A program made the position numbers and the translations under genes. DNA of 34,595 bases from Bryobacterales bacterium (GTDB lineage Bacteria; Acidobacteriota; Terriglobia; Bryobacterales; Bryobacteraceae), in NCBI GenBank assembly GCA_026129915.1, contig JAHCHD010000035.1, positions 1 to 34,595 on the forward strand, written 5' to 3'. The notes below the pieces were generated by a model. The model did not search any database. It had not been told where the DNA came from and saw nothing but the letters and a program-made list of their open reading frames with translations. Numbering within the stretch: position 1 is the first letter of the stretch; every line of letters starts with the position of its first letter. Of this stretch, positions 1 through 7,903 are shown one piece after another.

Positions 1-1
1 G

Positions 2-334
2 AGCGGCACCAGTATCCTGGCGCACGAAACCTTCCGGCAGTTGATTCCCACCGGAGCCAGCACAGGCTTCTCAGGCGTCTTCTTCCAGCAGGCTGGCAGT
101 GCGCTGGCTTCCGTGGCGCAACAGGCTGCTACCCTTGCAGGACAGGATGCTGAGCGCGCTGCTGCCATCCAGCAGATGGCCAAGGAACTGAAGCCCAGTT
201 TGATTGCGGCCTATGCCAGCCCGCGATCGGTAACCGTTGCTTCCAAGGACGGCCTGGTGGGGCTGGGCGGCGGATCGTTGATGCGCATGGGCATGCTGTT
301 TGACCAGTTTGGCAAAGTGCCGCAAGCGCGATAA
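2..334 (+). CDS. Hypothetical protein, C-terminal part (5' end outside window)
   Basis: The reading frame is open from the left edge and ends at a TAA at 332-334, so only the last 110 residues are visible. The fragment is rich in Ala, Gln and Gly, with an amphipathic helical stretch (QQAATLAGQDAERAAAIQQM) and a Gly-rich end (GLGGGSLMRMG). There is no catalytic motif that I recognise and no membrane segment. It lies 57 bp upstream of the ABC operon on the same strand and could be co-transcribed with it, but nothing visible links them functionally. I cannot assign a family. Confidence 0.6.
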   Translation, partial: SGTSILAHETFRQLIPTGASTGFSGVFFQQAGSALASVAQQAATLAGQDAERAAAIQQMAKELKPSLIAAYASPRSVTVASKDGLVGLGGGSLMRMGMLFDQFGKVPQAR

Positions 335-391
335 TCTGCGTGAACAAATGCCGCAATGGCAACGTACCAGCAAAAGGGGAGCATGCCATCC

Positions 392-1303
392 ATGGCGGCG
401 ATCATTGAACTCGAACAACTGGAAGTAACGCTGGGCCGGCGAGTAATCCTCAGCCGGCTCAGCGCTACCCTCACTGGCAAATCCATTGGACTTCTCGGCC
501 CGAACGGCGCTGGGAAGTCCACCCTCATCAATACTTTGCTCGGCTATTACCCTCCCACGTTCGGCACTGCGCGCGTCTTCGGACATGACATCCGCAAGGA
601 TGCCCGCGCCCTGCGTTCGCTTATTGGCTTCATGCCAGAGAACGATTCGTTCATCGCCAGCATGAGCGGCCTGCGCTACGTACGAATGATGGCTGAGCTA
701 TCCGGGCTTCCTCCCGCGCAGGCACTCGAACGTGCCCACGAAGCGTTCTACTACGTGGGGTTGGGTGAACAGCGTTACCGTCCCATTGGCGGCTACTCGC
801 TGGGCATGCGACAGATGGCTAAGCTCGCACAGGCAATCGTGCACGGGCCACGGCTCGTGATCCTTGACGAGCCAACCAATGGCCTCGACCCCGCCGCGCG
901 CAAGCGGATGATCCAACTGGTTAAGGAAATTCGTGCTCAGGAAGGCACGCACTTGCTTGTGTCGTCACACTTGCTGCGCGACGTGGAAGAGTGTTGTGAC
1001 CAGGTTCTGATTCTGAAAGAGGGGCGTGTAGCCGCCTTCTGCGACCTTGAGGAAGAACGACGCGCCAACCAGCACGTTTACGACATTGAGTTGGCTAGTG
1101 ATGCACGGAGCTTTGTGGATGCCCTCGCCGCGCGCGGCTGCCAGAGCGCCTGGAACGGGAATGGGCGCGTGCGTGCGGTGCTACCCGAGGGTCCAGACCA
1201 GGTGGACCTTTTCGCATTGGCCGCATCCCATGGAACGCGCATTCGCGGCTTGGAACGCCGCCGCGATTCGCTGGAAGATCTGTTCCTGAAGGCGATGGAG
1301 TAA
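392..1303 (+). CDS. ABC transporter ATP-binding protein (ABC-2 exporter type)
   Basis: This is the nucleotide-binding subunit of an ABC exporter. The Walker [10 protein letters not shown], the degenerate signature YSLGMRQ that is usual in this CcmA-like subfamily, the Walker [13 protein letters not shown] and the H-loop SSHLL are all present in order. An extra C-terminal region of about 80 residues is typical of ATPases that serve ABC-2 permeases. I chose ATG 392 because GGAG at 378-381 lies 10 nt before it; in-frame ATGs at 356 and 383 have no well-placed ribosome site. The gene ends 5 bp before a permease gene, and its last codons (GGAG at the stop) supply that gene's ribosome site. The substrate is unknown. 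It is the first of two ATPase/permease pairs. Confidence 0.92.
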   Translation: MAAIIELEQLEVTLGRRVILSRLSATLTGKSIGLLGPNGAGKSTLINTLLGYYPPTFGTARVFGHDIRKDARALRSLIGFMPENDSFIASMSGLRYVRMMAELSGLPPAQALERAHEAFYYVGLGEQRYRPIGGYSLGMRQMAKLAQAIVHGPRLVILDEPTNGLDPAARKRMIQLVKEIRAQEGTHLLVSSHLLRDVEECCDQVLILKEGRVAAFCDLEEERRANQHVYDIELASDARSFVDALAARGCQSAWNGNGRVRAVLPEGPDQVDLFALAASHGTRIRGLERRRDSLEDLFLKAME

Positions 1304-1308
1304 CCACA

Positions 1309-2208
1309 ATGGCCGTATATGAACGCAGTTATCGTCGCTATCCGGGCCCGCTTACGAGCGCTCGCACGCGCTCGCTCGCGCTCGCTCGCTACACCTGGGA
1401 GGACGTGCGCCGATCACGGCTGCTTAGCCCTGTGCTCTACGCGGGATTCCTGTGGCCGCTGATCTGTGTCCTAATCATCTACCTGCACCACAACTTCGAC
1501 GCGTTGCGATTGCTGGATGTGGGAGTGAACCGTCTTATTCCCATAGACACAAATTTCTTCTACGTGTTCCTGAGCGTGCAGAGCACAATTTCGTTCTTCG
1601 TGGCTGCCTTGGCCGGACCAGGGCGTATCTCTCCGGATCTCACAAATCGCGGGCTTTCTACAATCCTCGCTCGCCCAATCACACGCACTGACTATGTGCT
1701 TGGCCGGATGTTGCCGCTGGTGGCCATGCTCTCTGCCATCACCTGGGTGCCGGGCTTGCTGCTGGTGGGCCAGCAGACGACGCTTGCCGGAAGCGGCTGG
1801 CTGGCGGAGAACTGGCGTATCCCTCTCGCGCTGGTGGCAGGCGGTCTTCTATGGGTGGGCCTGCTGTCACTGCTGGCCATGGCGCTCTCGGCCTGGGTTC
1901 GCTGGAAGCCAGTGGCGGGCGGCGCGATGTTTGTCATCTTCTTTGTTGGCGCCGGGTTCGGTGCGCTGCTCAACCAATTGCTGGACGTGCGCTGGGGCCA
2001 CCTGATGAATGTTCGCACCCTGATGGCCACAGTGTGGGCTTGGCTGATGGAAGGCCATGCTACGGGCGGCGCCGGCTTCGGCCTGTTCCGGGTATTTGAA
2101 CGCGAGGAGATCCCAGTGTGGTCTGCCTTTCTGGTCTTGGCCTTGCTGTGCGCGGCCTGCATCCGGCTGCTGGCATGGCGCATCCGCGGGGCGGAGGTGG
2201 TGCGATGA
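1309..2208 (+). CDS. ABC-2 type transporter permease
   Basis: This is the membrane partner of the preceding ATPase, about 299 residues with roughly six hydrophobic segments (for example around LLSPVLYAGFLWPLICVLII and FVIFFVGAGFGALL). The N-terminus is basic and cytoplasmic (YERSYRRYPG). The start uses GGAG 8 nt upstream, inside the end of the ATPase gene. The stop overlaps the next start in an ATGA at 2205-2208, so the genes are translationally coupled. Sequence similarity to NosY/DUF3526-type permeases is plausible but I cannot fix the substrate. The first 30 codons contain a run of cgctcg-like microrepeats at 1357-1390. Confidence 0.87.
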   Translation: MAVYERSYRRYPGPLTSARTRSLALARYTWEDVRRSRLLSPVLYAGFLWPLICVLIIYLHHNFDALRLLDVGVNRLIPIDTNFFYVFLSVQSTISFFVAALAGPGRISPDLTNRGLSTILARPITRTDYVLGRMLPLVAMLSAITWVPGLLLVGQQTTLAGSGWLAENWRIPLALVAGGLLWVGLLSLLAMALSAWVRWKPVAGGAMFVIFFVGAGFGALLNQLLDVRWGHLMNVRTLMATVWAWLMEGHATGGAGFGLFRVFEREEIPVWSAFLVLALLCAACIRLLAWRIRGAEVVR

Positions 2209-2303
2209 GCGCACCCAATTTAGGTCAAGACAGTGCGATGAGCGCACCCAATTTAGGTCAAGACAGTGCGATGAGCGCACCCGGGTTGAAGCATGACAAT
2301 GCG
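2205..2303 (+). repeat. Three tandem 33-bp repeats carrying the start codon
   Basis: Copies at 2205-2237 and 2238-2270 are identical, and the copy at 2271-2303 is diverged but keeps the first 12 bases and the length. Each begins with ATG and encodes 11 residues, so copy number can change without shifting the frame. The sequence gtgcg-atgag-cgcac occurs at each copy start, which is a 5-bp inverted repeat (6 bp at the first copy) with the ATG in its loop. The perfect identity of two copies suggests recent duplication. Confidence 0.95.
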
Positions 2304-3272
2304 AAGAGTGCGGCGGCCGTCTACGTGCCGTCTGGCGACCGCATTGTCTTCCAGAACGTGTCGCGCTTCTACGGTGAGGTGCTGGGCGTGAACCGAGTGA
2401 ACCTCTCTATCGGCCCCGGTATCACCAGTCTGGTGGGTCCGAACGGATCCGGCAAGAGCACGCTGATGAATCTGATGGCGGGACTGATCCAGCCCACTGA
2501 AGGCCGCGTGGAAGTGCTAGGTATTTCGCCGCGGGATCCCGAACGGCTCTTCCGTGTGCTCGGGTACTGCACGCAGTTTGATTCGTTTCCGCGAGGCATG
2601 ACCGGACTTCAGTTCGTGCGCAGCACACTGCGCTTTCACGGGCTCTCGCCCGCGGAAGCCGAAGAACGGACTTGGGAGTCCATTCAGCGTGTGCGCCTTG
2701 AAGACGCCGCCCATCGCAAGGTGGCGGCTTATAGCAAGGGCATGCGCCAGCGCATAAAGCTGGCCCAGTCGCTGGCGCACCGCCCCCGGGTGGTGGTGCT
2801 GGATGAGCCCCTCAACGGACTGGACCCCATGGCGCGCGCCGAGACCATTGCCATCTTTCGGACACTTGGGGCCGAAGGCCTCTCGGTGATCGTCTCCAGC
2901 CACATTTTGCATGAGGTAGACCAGATCTCCGACCGCGTCATCCTCATCAATCAAGGCTACATTCTGGCGGAGGGCGATATCCGCGGAGTGCGCAGTGAGG
3001 TGAAAGGACAACCTGCCCAGATCCTGGTGCGCTGCAGCCAATCCCGTCTGCTTACCCAACATCTGCTGGGCAACCCCACGGTGGTGGAGGCGCGCATCTT
3101 GCCGGACGATGCTGGCGTGCTCTTCCGCGCCGTGGACGCCGATCAGTTCTACGAGGCGTTTGAATCCGCCGTGGTGTCGCTGAAGCTGCGCGTCGACCAG
3201 TTACGGCCTACCGACGAGGACGCTGACAGCCTCTATCAGTATCTGATAGGCGAAACGGGAGGAATCTCATGA
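2205..3272 (+). CDS. ABC transporter ATP-binding protein with a repeat-extended N-terminus
   Basis: This is the second ATPase of the operon, 355 residues. It has Walker A GPNGSGKST, Q-loop GYCTQFDSF, signature YSKGMRQ, Walker B VVVLDEPLNGLD and H-loop SSHIL. The start at 2205 has GGAGG at 2193-2197, 7 nt upstream, and overlaps the permease stop (ATGA). Unusually, the first 33 residues are three copies of an 11-residue unit (MSAPNLGQDSA twice, then a diverged MSAPGLKHDNA), each beginning with ATG. The ATPase fold proper begins near VYVPSGDRIVFQNV, so the extension lies outside the known domain and is probably flexible. It ends in an ATGA overlap with the next permease. Alternative starts at 2238 and 2271 would give shorter proteins, but only 2205 has the clear ribosome site. 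Confidence 0.9.
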   Translation: MSAPNLGQDSAMSAPNLGQDSAMSAPGLKHDNAKSAAAVYVPSGDRIVFQNVSRFYGEVLGVNRVNLSIGPGITSLVGPNGSGKSTLMNLMAGLIQPTEGRVEVLGISPRDPERLFRVLGYCTQFDSFPRGMTGLQFVRSTLRFHGLSPAEAEERTWESIQRVRLEDAAHRKVAAYSKGMRQRIKLAQSLAHRPRVVVLDEPLNGLDPMARAETIAIFRTLGAEGLSVIVSSHILHEVDQISDRVILINQGYILAEGDIRGVRSEVKGQPAQILVRCSQSRLLTQHLLGNPTVVEARILPDDAGVLFRAVDADQFYEAFESAVVSLKLRVDQLRPTDEDADSLYQYLIGETGGIS

Positions 3273-4165
3273 GCACCGCACCGCTACACGGCTCTGGCGC
3301 GGGCCCCACCAGCAATGGCGCCTTCGTTCCGTCGAGCCAGGCTCCCTACGCTTCCTACGCCCGGCAGTTGGGTGCTCTGGTGCGCATGGACCTGCCCTAT
3401 CATTTCTTGACGACCCGGGCCATCTGGCTCTACCTGCTGGCGGCCGGACCGGTGGCTATCACGGCCATCTACGCTTTTGTGCAAATCGCTTACCGCCGCA
3501 GCGGCTCCCTCAGCGGCGAGGTTACGGCCTTCGCCAGCATGATGGAGTTCCTTTACCTTCGCTTTTTGATCTTCTTCGGCTGCCTGGCCGTAGGGACGTT
3601 CCTTGTTCGCGGTGAGGTGCTGAACAAGACCTTGCACTACTACTTCCTGTTGCCAGTGCGCCGTGAGGTGTTTCTGGTGAGCCGCTTCGTTATCGGATTC
3701 CTCGCCACCACACTGGTGTTCTCGCTCAGTCTCACCGCTGCCTACTTCTGCCTGATGGCGCACCGCGGCAGCGCCTTTTGGAACTACTTCTGGCAAGGGC
3801 AAGGCTTGCCTAATCTTCTGGATTACCTGTTAATGACCGCGCTTGCCTGCGCGGGCTACGGCGCCATATTCCTGCTGGCCAGCCTGTACGTGCGAAACCC
3901 GCTGATTCCAGGTGCGGTTGTCTTCGTTTGGGAGGTAATTCACGTATTCCTTCCAGTTACTCTGCAGCGCTTCAGCGTAACCTACTATCTGAAAAGTCTC
4001 AGCCCCATCGACCTGCCAACTGACGGAGTGTTGGCCCTGTTCCTGGTGCCACCGGAGCCAATCGCGCGTGGATGGGCTATTCTCGGCATCCTTTTGCTGG
4101 CAACTGGCGCACTCGCCCTTAGTGCCCTGCGGATCCGCAAGACCGAAATCGACTACAGCGACTGA
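3269..4165 (+). CDS. ABC transporter permease (ABC-2 type)
   Basis: This is the membrane subunit paired with the preceding ATPase, 298 residues with about six hydrophobic segments (IWLYLLAAGPVAITAIYAFV, FLIFFGCLAVGTFLV, FVIGFLATTLVFSLSLTAAY, LLMTALACAGYGAIFLLASL, WAILGILLLATGALAL). A basic and aromatic cytoplasmic loop follows VRGEVLNKTLHYYFLLPVRR, the usual position for contact with the ATPase. The start overlaps the ATPase stop (ATGA at 3269-3272) and GGAGG precedes it. It is the last gene of the operon and is followed by a hairpin terminator shared with the convergent EF-G-like gene. The substrate is unknown. Confidence 0.85.
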   Translation: MSTAPLHGSGAGPTSNGAFVPSSQAPYASYARQLGALVRMDLPYHFLTTRAIWLYLLAAGPVAITAIYAFVQIAYRRSGSLSGEVTAFASMMEFLYLRFLIFFGCLAVGTFLVRGEVLNKTLHYYFLLPVRREVFLVSRFVIGFLATTLVFSLSLTAAYFCLMAHRGSAFWNYFWQGQGLPNLLDYLLMTALACAGYGAIFLLASLYVRNPLIPGAVVFVWEVIHVFLPVTLQRFSVTYYLKSLSPIDLPTDGVLALFLVPPEPIARGWAILGILLLATGALALSALRIRKTEIDYSD

Positions 4166-4206
4166 CAAAAAGAAATGGCCAACGCGGTGGATGCCGCGCT
4201 GGCCGT
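4166..4206 (-). terminator. Intrinsic terminator between convergent genes
   Basis: An 11-bp stem (left arm 4177-4187, right arm 4194-4204, one G-U pair) has a 6-nt loop. Read on the minus strand it is followed by a T-rich run (ATTTCTTTTTG, complement of 4165-4175), so it most clearly terminates the EF-G-like gene ending at 4229. The plus strand lacks a good T run, so action on the ABC operon is less certain. Confidence 0.75.
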
Positions 4207-4228
4207 TTCCGCCCAATCGAACTATTCG

Positions 4229-6325
4229 CTACTCTTCCTCTTCCTCCACGCCGGTGCGTGCAGCCTTTGCCTTGGCAATCACCTTTTCTGCTTCCTGCTG
4301 CGGAACGAAGTCATAGTGATCAAATTCCATAGCAAACGACGCCCTGCCCTGCGTGATGGCGGTGAGCGCATTCTGGTAGGTAAGCATTTCAGCCATCGGC
4401 ACCGCGGCGTGAATCAGTTGGTTTGAGCCCTTCATGTCCATGCCCGAAACACGTCCGCGGCGGCTGTTGAGGTCTCCCATGATGTCGCCCGCATATTCCT
4501 GCGGAGTGTTGATGGTGACATTCATGATGGGTTCCAGCAGTGATGGCTTGGCCACCGCCATGGCCGCCTTAAAGGCCTTTCGACCGGCAAGCTTGAAAGC
4601 CATTTCCGAGCTGTCCACATCGTGGTAGCTGCCATCGTAGAGGATTACTTTGAAATCCACCACCGGAAAGCCAGCCAGGTAGCCCTGTGCTGCTGCTTCC
4701 AGAATGCCCTTCTCGACCGCAGGGATGTAAGTGCGGGGAATCGATCCGCCAAAAATGTCGTTGACGAATTCAAATTCCTTTCCGCGCTCGAGCGGTTCCA
4801 TCTTGATCTTGCAGTCACCAAACTGGCCATGACCACCGGTTTGCTTCTTATGGCGTCCCTGCACATCCGCCGTGCCGCGAATGGTTTCGCGGTAGGGAAC
4901 CTGCGGTTCCTTCAACGTCAGATTCACGTTGTAGCGCTTTGCCATCTTGCTCACCACAATCTCTACGTGGGGCTGCCCGGCACCCGCCAGCAGAAACTGC
5001 TGGGTCTGCGGGTCGCGATAGAAGCGCAGGCACGGATCCTCTTCCAGAATGCGGTGGATGGCGTTGCCCATGCGGTCTTCGTCCTGGCGGCTCTGCGCCT
5101 CCACCGCGAATGCAATCGAGGGCTCCGGCAGCTTCACCGGAGGATAAATCACTCCGCTGTTCTTTTCCGCCAGAGTATGGCCTGTTAGGGTGTCGCGCAG
5201 CTTCGCCACCGCGCCAATGTCGCCCGCATGCAACTCAGGCACCTCGGTGAGGCTCTTGCCGGTGATCGAACTCAGGTGGGAAAATCGCTCATCCGTACTG
5301 CTCTGCTGGTTGTAGAGATGCTGGTCGTTCTTCAGCGTTCCACTCATCAGCTTGAAGCAAGTGATGCGCCCGGCAAAGACGTCGGCCAGGGTCTTAAACA
5401 CAAACGCAGCAGTCGGTTGGTCGTCGCGAATTGGGCGCGTGGTTTCCTCGCCCTGAAACGAAAGTGTTGCCGCCGGTCGGTGTGCTGGCGAAGGCATGTA
5501 TTCGCCTACGACAGCGAGTAATTCCGTAGTACCGATATTAGGCAGCGCGGCCACACACATCACGGGGAACAGCTTTCGCGCATGAATGGCGCCGCGCAGT
5601 CCAACAATCAGATGCTCCGCGCACACCGTACCCGCTTCGAAGAACTCCTCCATCAGTTCTTCGTCGCCCTCGGCCACCATCTCAACGATGGCTTCATGCA
5701 GTTCCTCCGCGCGGGCCATCAGGTCCGCCGGTATCTCTCCGAGGTTGCCCAAGCCTTTGCCATTTGGCTCAAAGAAATAGGCGCGCATGCAAATGAGGTC
5801 AATCACACCGCGGAAGTCGCGTTCGCTTCCGATAGGCATCTGCACGGCCACGGCTTCCCGCCCGAATACCTCATGGAGTTGTTCCAGGCTCTGGTCGAAA
5901 TTGGCACGCTCCTTGTCGAGCTTGTTCACCACAAACCCGGTGGGCAGTTGGAACTCACTAGTGAAACCGAAAAAGCGCTCGGTCTGGGGCTGTACTCCGT
6001 CCACTCCGTCCACCAGCACCAAGGCGCAATCCGCGGCGGCAAGCACGCTCTTGGCGTCATTCACGAACAGCGGGTTGCCTGGCGTGTCGAGGATGTTGAA
6101 CTTGTGGTTATTGTATTCGGCAGCAGCAAGGCCGGTGGAAATCGACATCTTGCGTTGGATTTCCTCCTCGTCGTAATCCGTAAGCGTATTTCCTTCGTCC
6201 ACGCGTGTCAGCCGGTTGGTGACTCCCGTGGCGTAAAGGATGCCCGCCGTCAGCGTAGATTTGCCACTTTGCGAGTGGCCAAGTAAGGCGACGTTGCGGA
6301 TGTGATTGCTGTCGTAAACCTTCAC
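4229..6325 (-). CDS. Elongation factor G-like translational GTPase (EF-G2 type paralogue)
   Basis: The protein is 698 residues and spans the EF-G length and domain order: GTPase domain, domain II, then domains III-V ending in an acidic EEEEE tail. The P-loop is GHSQSGKS (residues 16-23) and the guanine-specificity motif is NKLD (134-137). Switch II reads DTPGN (80-84), whereas canonical EF-G has DTPGH, so the catalytic His is replaced by Asn. Together with the unusual P-loop this places it in the EF-G-like paralogue family rather than as the main FusA. The start is GTG at 6325 with AAGGAG 9 nt upstream. It stands alone, away from any rpsL/rpsG/tuf cluster, which fits a paralogue. Its role is unclear; related proteins are thought to act on ribosomes with altered GTPase behaviour. 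Confidence 0.9.
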   Translation of the reverse strand: MKVYDSNHIRNVALLGHSQSGKSTLTAGILYATGVTNRLTRVDEGNTLTDYDEEEIQRKMSISTGLAAAEYNNHKFNILDTPGNPLFVNDAKSVLAAADCALVLVDGVDGVQPQTERFFGFTSEFQLPTGFVVNKLDKERANFDQSLEQLHEVFGREAVAVQMPIGSERDFRGVIDLICMRAYFFEPNGKGLGNLGEIPADLMARAEELHEAIVEMVAEGDEELMEEFFEAGTVCAEHLIVGLRGAIHARKLFPVMCVAALPNIGTTELLAVVGEYMPSPAHRPAATLSFQGEETTRPIRDDQPTAAFVFKTLADVFAGRITCFKLMSGTLKNDQHLYNQQSSTDERFSHLSSITGKSLTEVPELHAGDIGAVAKLRDTLTGHTLAEKNSGVIYPPVKLPEPSIAFAVEAQSRQDEDRMGNAIHRILEEDPCLRFYRDPQTQQFLLAGAGQPHVEIVVSKMAKRYNVNLTLKEPQVPYRETIRGTADVQGRHKKQTGGHGQFGDCKIKMEPLERGKEFEFVNDIFGGSIPRTYIPAVEKGILEAAAQGYLAGFPVVDFKVILYDGSYHDVDSSEMAFKLAGRKAFKAAMAVAKPSLLEPIMNVTINTPQEYAGDIMGDLNSRRGRVSGMDMKGSNQLIHAAVPMAEMLTYQNALTAITQGRASFAMEFDHYDFVPQQEAEKVIAKAKAARTGVEEEEE

Positions 6326-6720
6326 CTGAGTAAACTCCTTCGAATGAAATCGGATGACTTTGTCAGTTTTCCTCGTTGCGATACTAACATAGTCGTAACA
6401 AGGTTGGCGAAGGGGGACTCCGTTTCGGCTGCGATTAGGTGATCGTCGGTCCTATGGCTGAGTCCGCCCCAAAGTAGAAAAACCCTGGCAAGCTCTTAGC
6501 GAGCTTGCCAGGGTGTGATTAGCGTACTCATTCGCGTTGCAGAAGCGACTTCGCCGGTACCCGAACAAGTCTTTCCGCCTAATTCCGGCATAGCGCTGGC
6601 CATTCTGACCGCTAGAACAACGAACGCAGACCAAGTGGCCCAAATACCGTGCGGTGATGGATGGTCTACAAACCGTCAGCGTAGCGTGTTCTCGACAACA
6701 TTCGGGAGTCGATCTCGGTG
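6326..6720. other. Intergenic region, no convincing gene
   Basis: The region holds the leader of the EF-G-like gene (AAGGAG just upstream of its GTG) and a strong hairpin at 6482-6514. Short open frames on either strand run through the hairpin and have no ribosome sites or recognisable protein features. I found no convincing -35/-10 pair. The 200 bp between the hairpin and 6721 would be a long 3' untranslated region for the PEP-CTERM gene, or could contain a small RNA. Confidence 0.5.
6470..6514 (-). terminator. Strong intrinsic terminator, minus strand
   Basis: A perfect 14-bp stem (6482-6495 with 6501-6514) closes a 5-nt loop. On the minus strand it is followed by TTTTTC (complement of 6477-6482). 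It is the first terminator downstream of the PEP-CTERM gene, which ends 207 bp earlier, and it insulates the EF-G-like gene from read-through. Confidence 0.8.
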
Positions 6721-7467
6721 CTAAGCGGCTTTGCGCGAACGATACTTTGCTGCTAGCAATCCAAGGCCAGAAGCAAGCAGAACGAAGGTTCCAGGCTCTG
6801 GAATCTCGCCCGTGGGAGCCGGAGGGTCATCCCCGGCATACGCGCCGTCAATCCAGAGGTCGGAATCGAGCTCTTCATCAAAGGCATTTACTACTCCGAA
6901 GTAGAAGGTGTAGGTGCCGGATTGCTGAATATTCACGGTGAGCGTTGTCCATCCATTGATCGTCGCTCCTCCATCGGGTCCCACCGTAAACAGGCTTGCG
7001 AATGTGGTCACCTGCGCCGGATCTCCGTTTAGAGCAATTCCGTAAAACGCCCAGTCGTTGTATGGCATATAGTCACGCTCGACAAAGTTCCAGCGGAACT
7101 GGAGTACATCGCCTGCGTTCACTGTAACGGTCTGCCAAATCAGCGAGCCGACGGTCGCGGTTGTTGGGTCGCCCGTGTCCGGGTCCAAATTTGTGGCCTG
7201 GAGTTCCTCCAGAGTGATCCCCATTTGCGTGGCAATCTGTTCCGCCGTCGCCCCTTGCGAGATCAGTCGGGCGGAAAAATTGCCCGAATCAGGCGATAGG
7301 ATTCCGGCTCCCTCATCGATATAGTCGACGGGGCCGCTCACGCTGGCAGATCCAAGGGAATTCCACCCAGTCAGGTCTCCACTCTCGAATCCTCCATTGA
7401 TGAAACTAGCAAACGCCCCGCTTGTCAGCAGCAACGCGATGGCGCTTAAACGATAAAGCGATTTCAT
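6721..7467 (-). CDS. PEP-CTERM sorting domain-containing secreted protein
   Basis: The 248-residue protein has a signal peptide (KSLYRLSAIALLLTSGAFAS, likely cut after AFA), a FINGGFESGDLTGW start typical of extracellular jelly-roll or carbohydrate-binding-like domains, and a C-terminal PEP-CTERM signal: IPEPGT, a hydrophobic helix (FVLLASGLGLLAA) and a basic tail (KYRSRKAA). Such proteins are processed by exosortase and are usually linked to exopolysaccharide; no exosortase is in this window. I chose ATG 7467 because GAGGAG lies 7 nt upstream; an in-frame TTG at 7491 would add eight residues and overlap that site. A segment ATAEQIATQMGITLEELQAT inside the ectodomain looks like the helical core of a LysM motif. 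Confidence 0.9.
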   Translation of the reverse strand: MKSLYRLSAIALLLTSGAFASFINGGFESGDLTGWNSLGSASVSGPVDYIDEGAGILSPDSGNFSARLISQGATAEQIATQMGITLEELQATNLDPDTGDPTTATVGSLIWQTVTVNAGDVLQFRWNFVERDYMPYNDWAFYGIALNGDPAQVTTFASLFTVGPDGGATINGWTTLTVNIQQSGTYTFYFGVVNAFDEELDSDLWIDGAYAGDDPPAPTGEIPEPGTFVLLASGLGLLAAKYRSRKAA

Positions 7468-7903
7468 TCTCGATCTCCTCAGCATAGACAACTAGCCGAA
7501 TCTGTGACCCAATAGCTCGTGAAGGCGTTGATGTCAGATTCAGAGTCTTTAGTATCAGTGAAAAACCTTACTTTATTCAATCGAATTTTGTGCAGCTCTC
7601 CTTGACGGATTTCAACCAATTCGAGTGCTTTTAGTGCTCAATCTAACAGTACTATGCTCAGTGTGTTCTTCCGGTCTCCGAATCGCTGAACTGGCGCGAA
7701 ACTTAGCGTCAGAAATTGCAGGAGTACCAACCCCCAAAATTCCATCGGTTTTCAAAGAAGGGCACTAGAACTATCGGAGGGTACTGGAAGAACCAAGGTA
7801 CTAACGATCGACGCAAGCGCCGAAAGACGTGCAAAAAGCGTTCGGTAATCCGACGCAACTGCCAGGTGGACGCCAAAACACTACCATCTCTTGAATGTTC
7901 TCG
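7468..7903. other. Intergenic region, AT-richer, no gene seen
   Basis: This 436-bp stretch lies between the divergently placed ends of two minus-strand genes: it is upstream of the PEP-CTERM gene and downstream of tsaC. Its 7540-7660 part is clearly AT-richer than the flanks and is the likely promoter region for the PEP-CTERM gene, but I could not find a good -35/-10 pair. A plus-strand open frame beginning at 7716 has a low-complexity basic translation that runs into the tsaC antisense and is not believable. Confidence 0.45.

Noticed and set aside
5582..6286. 234-codon open frame antisense to the EF-G-like gene
   Set aside because: It is antisense to the GTPase domain with no recognisable protein features; a coding shadow.
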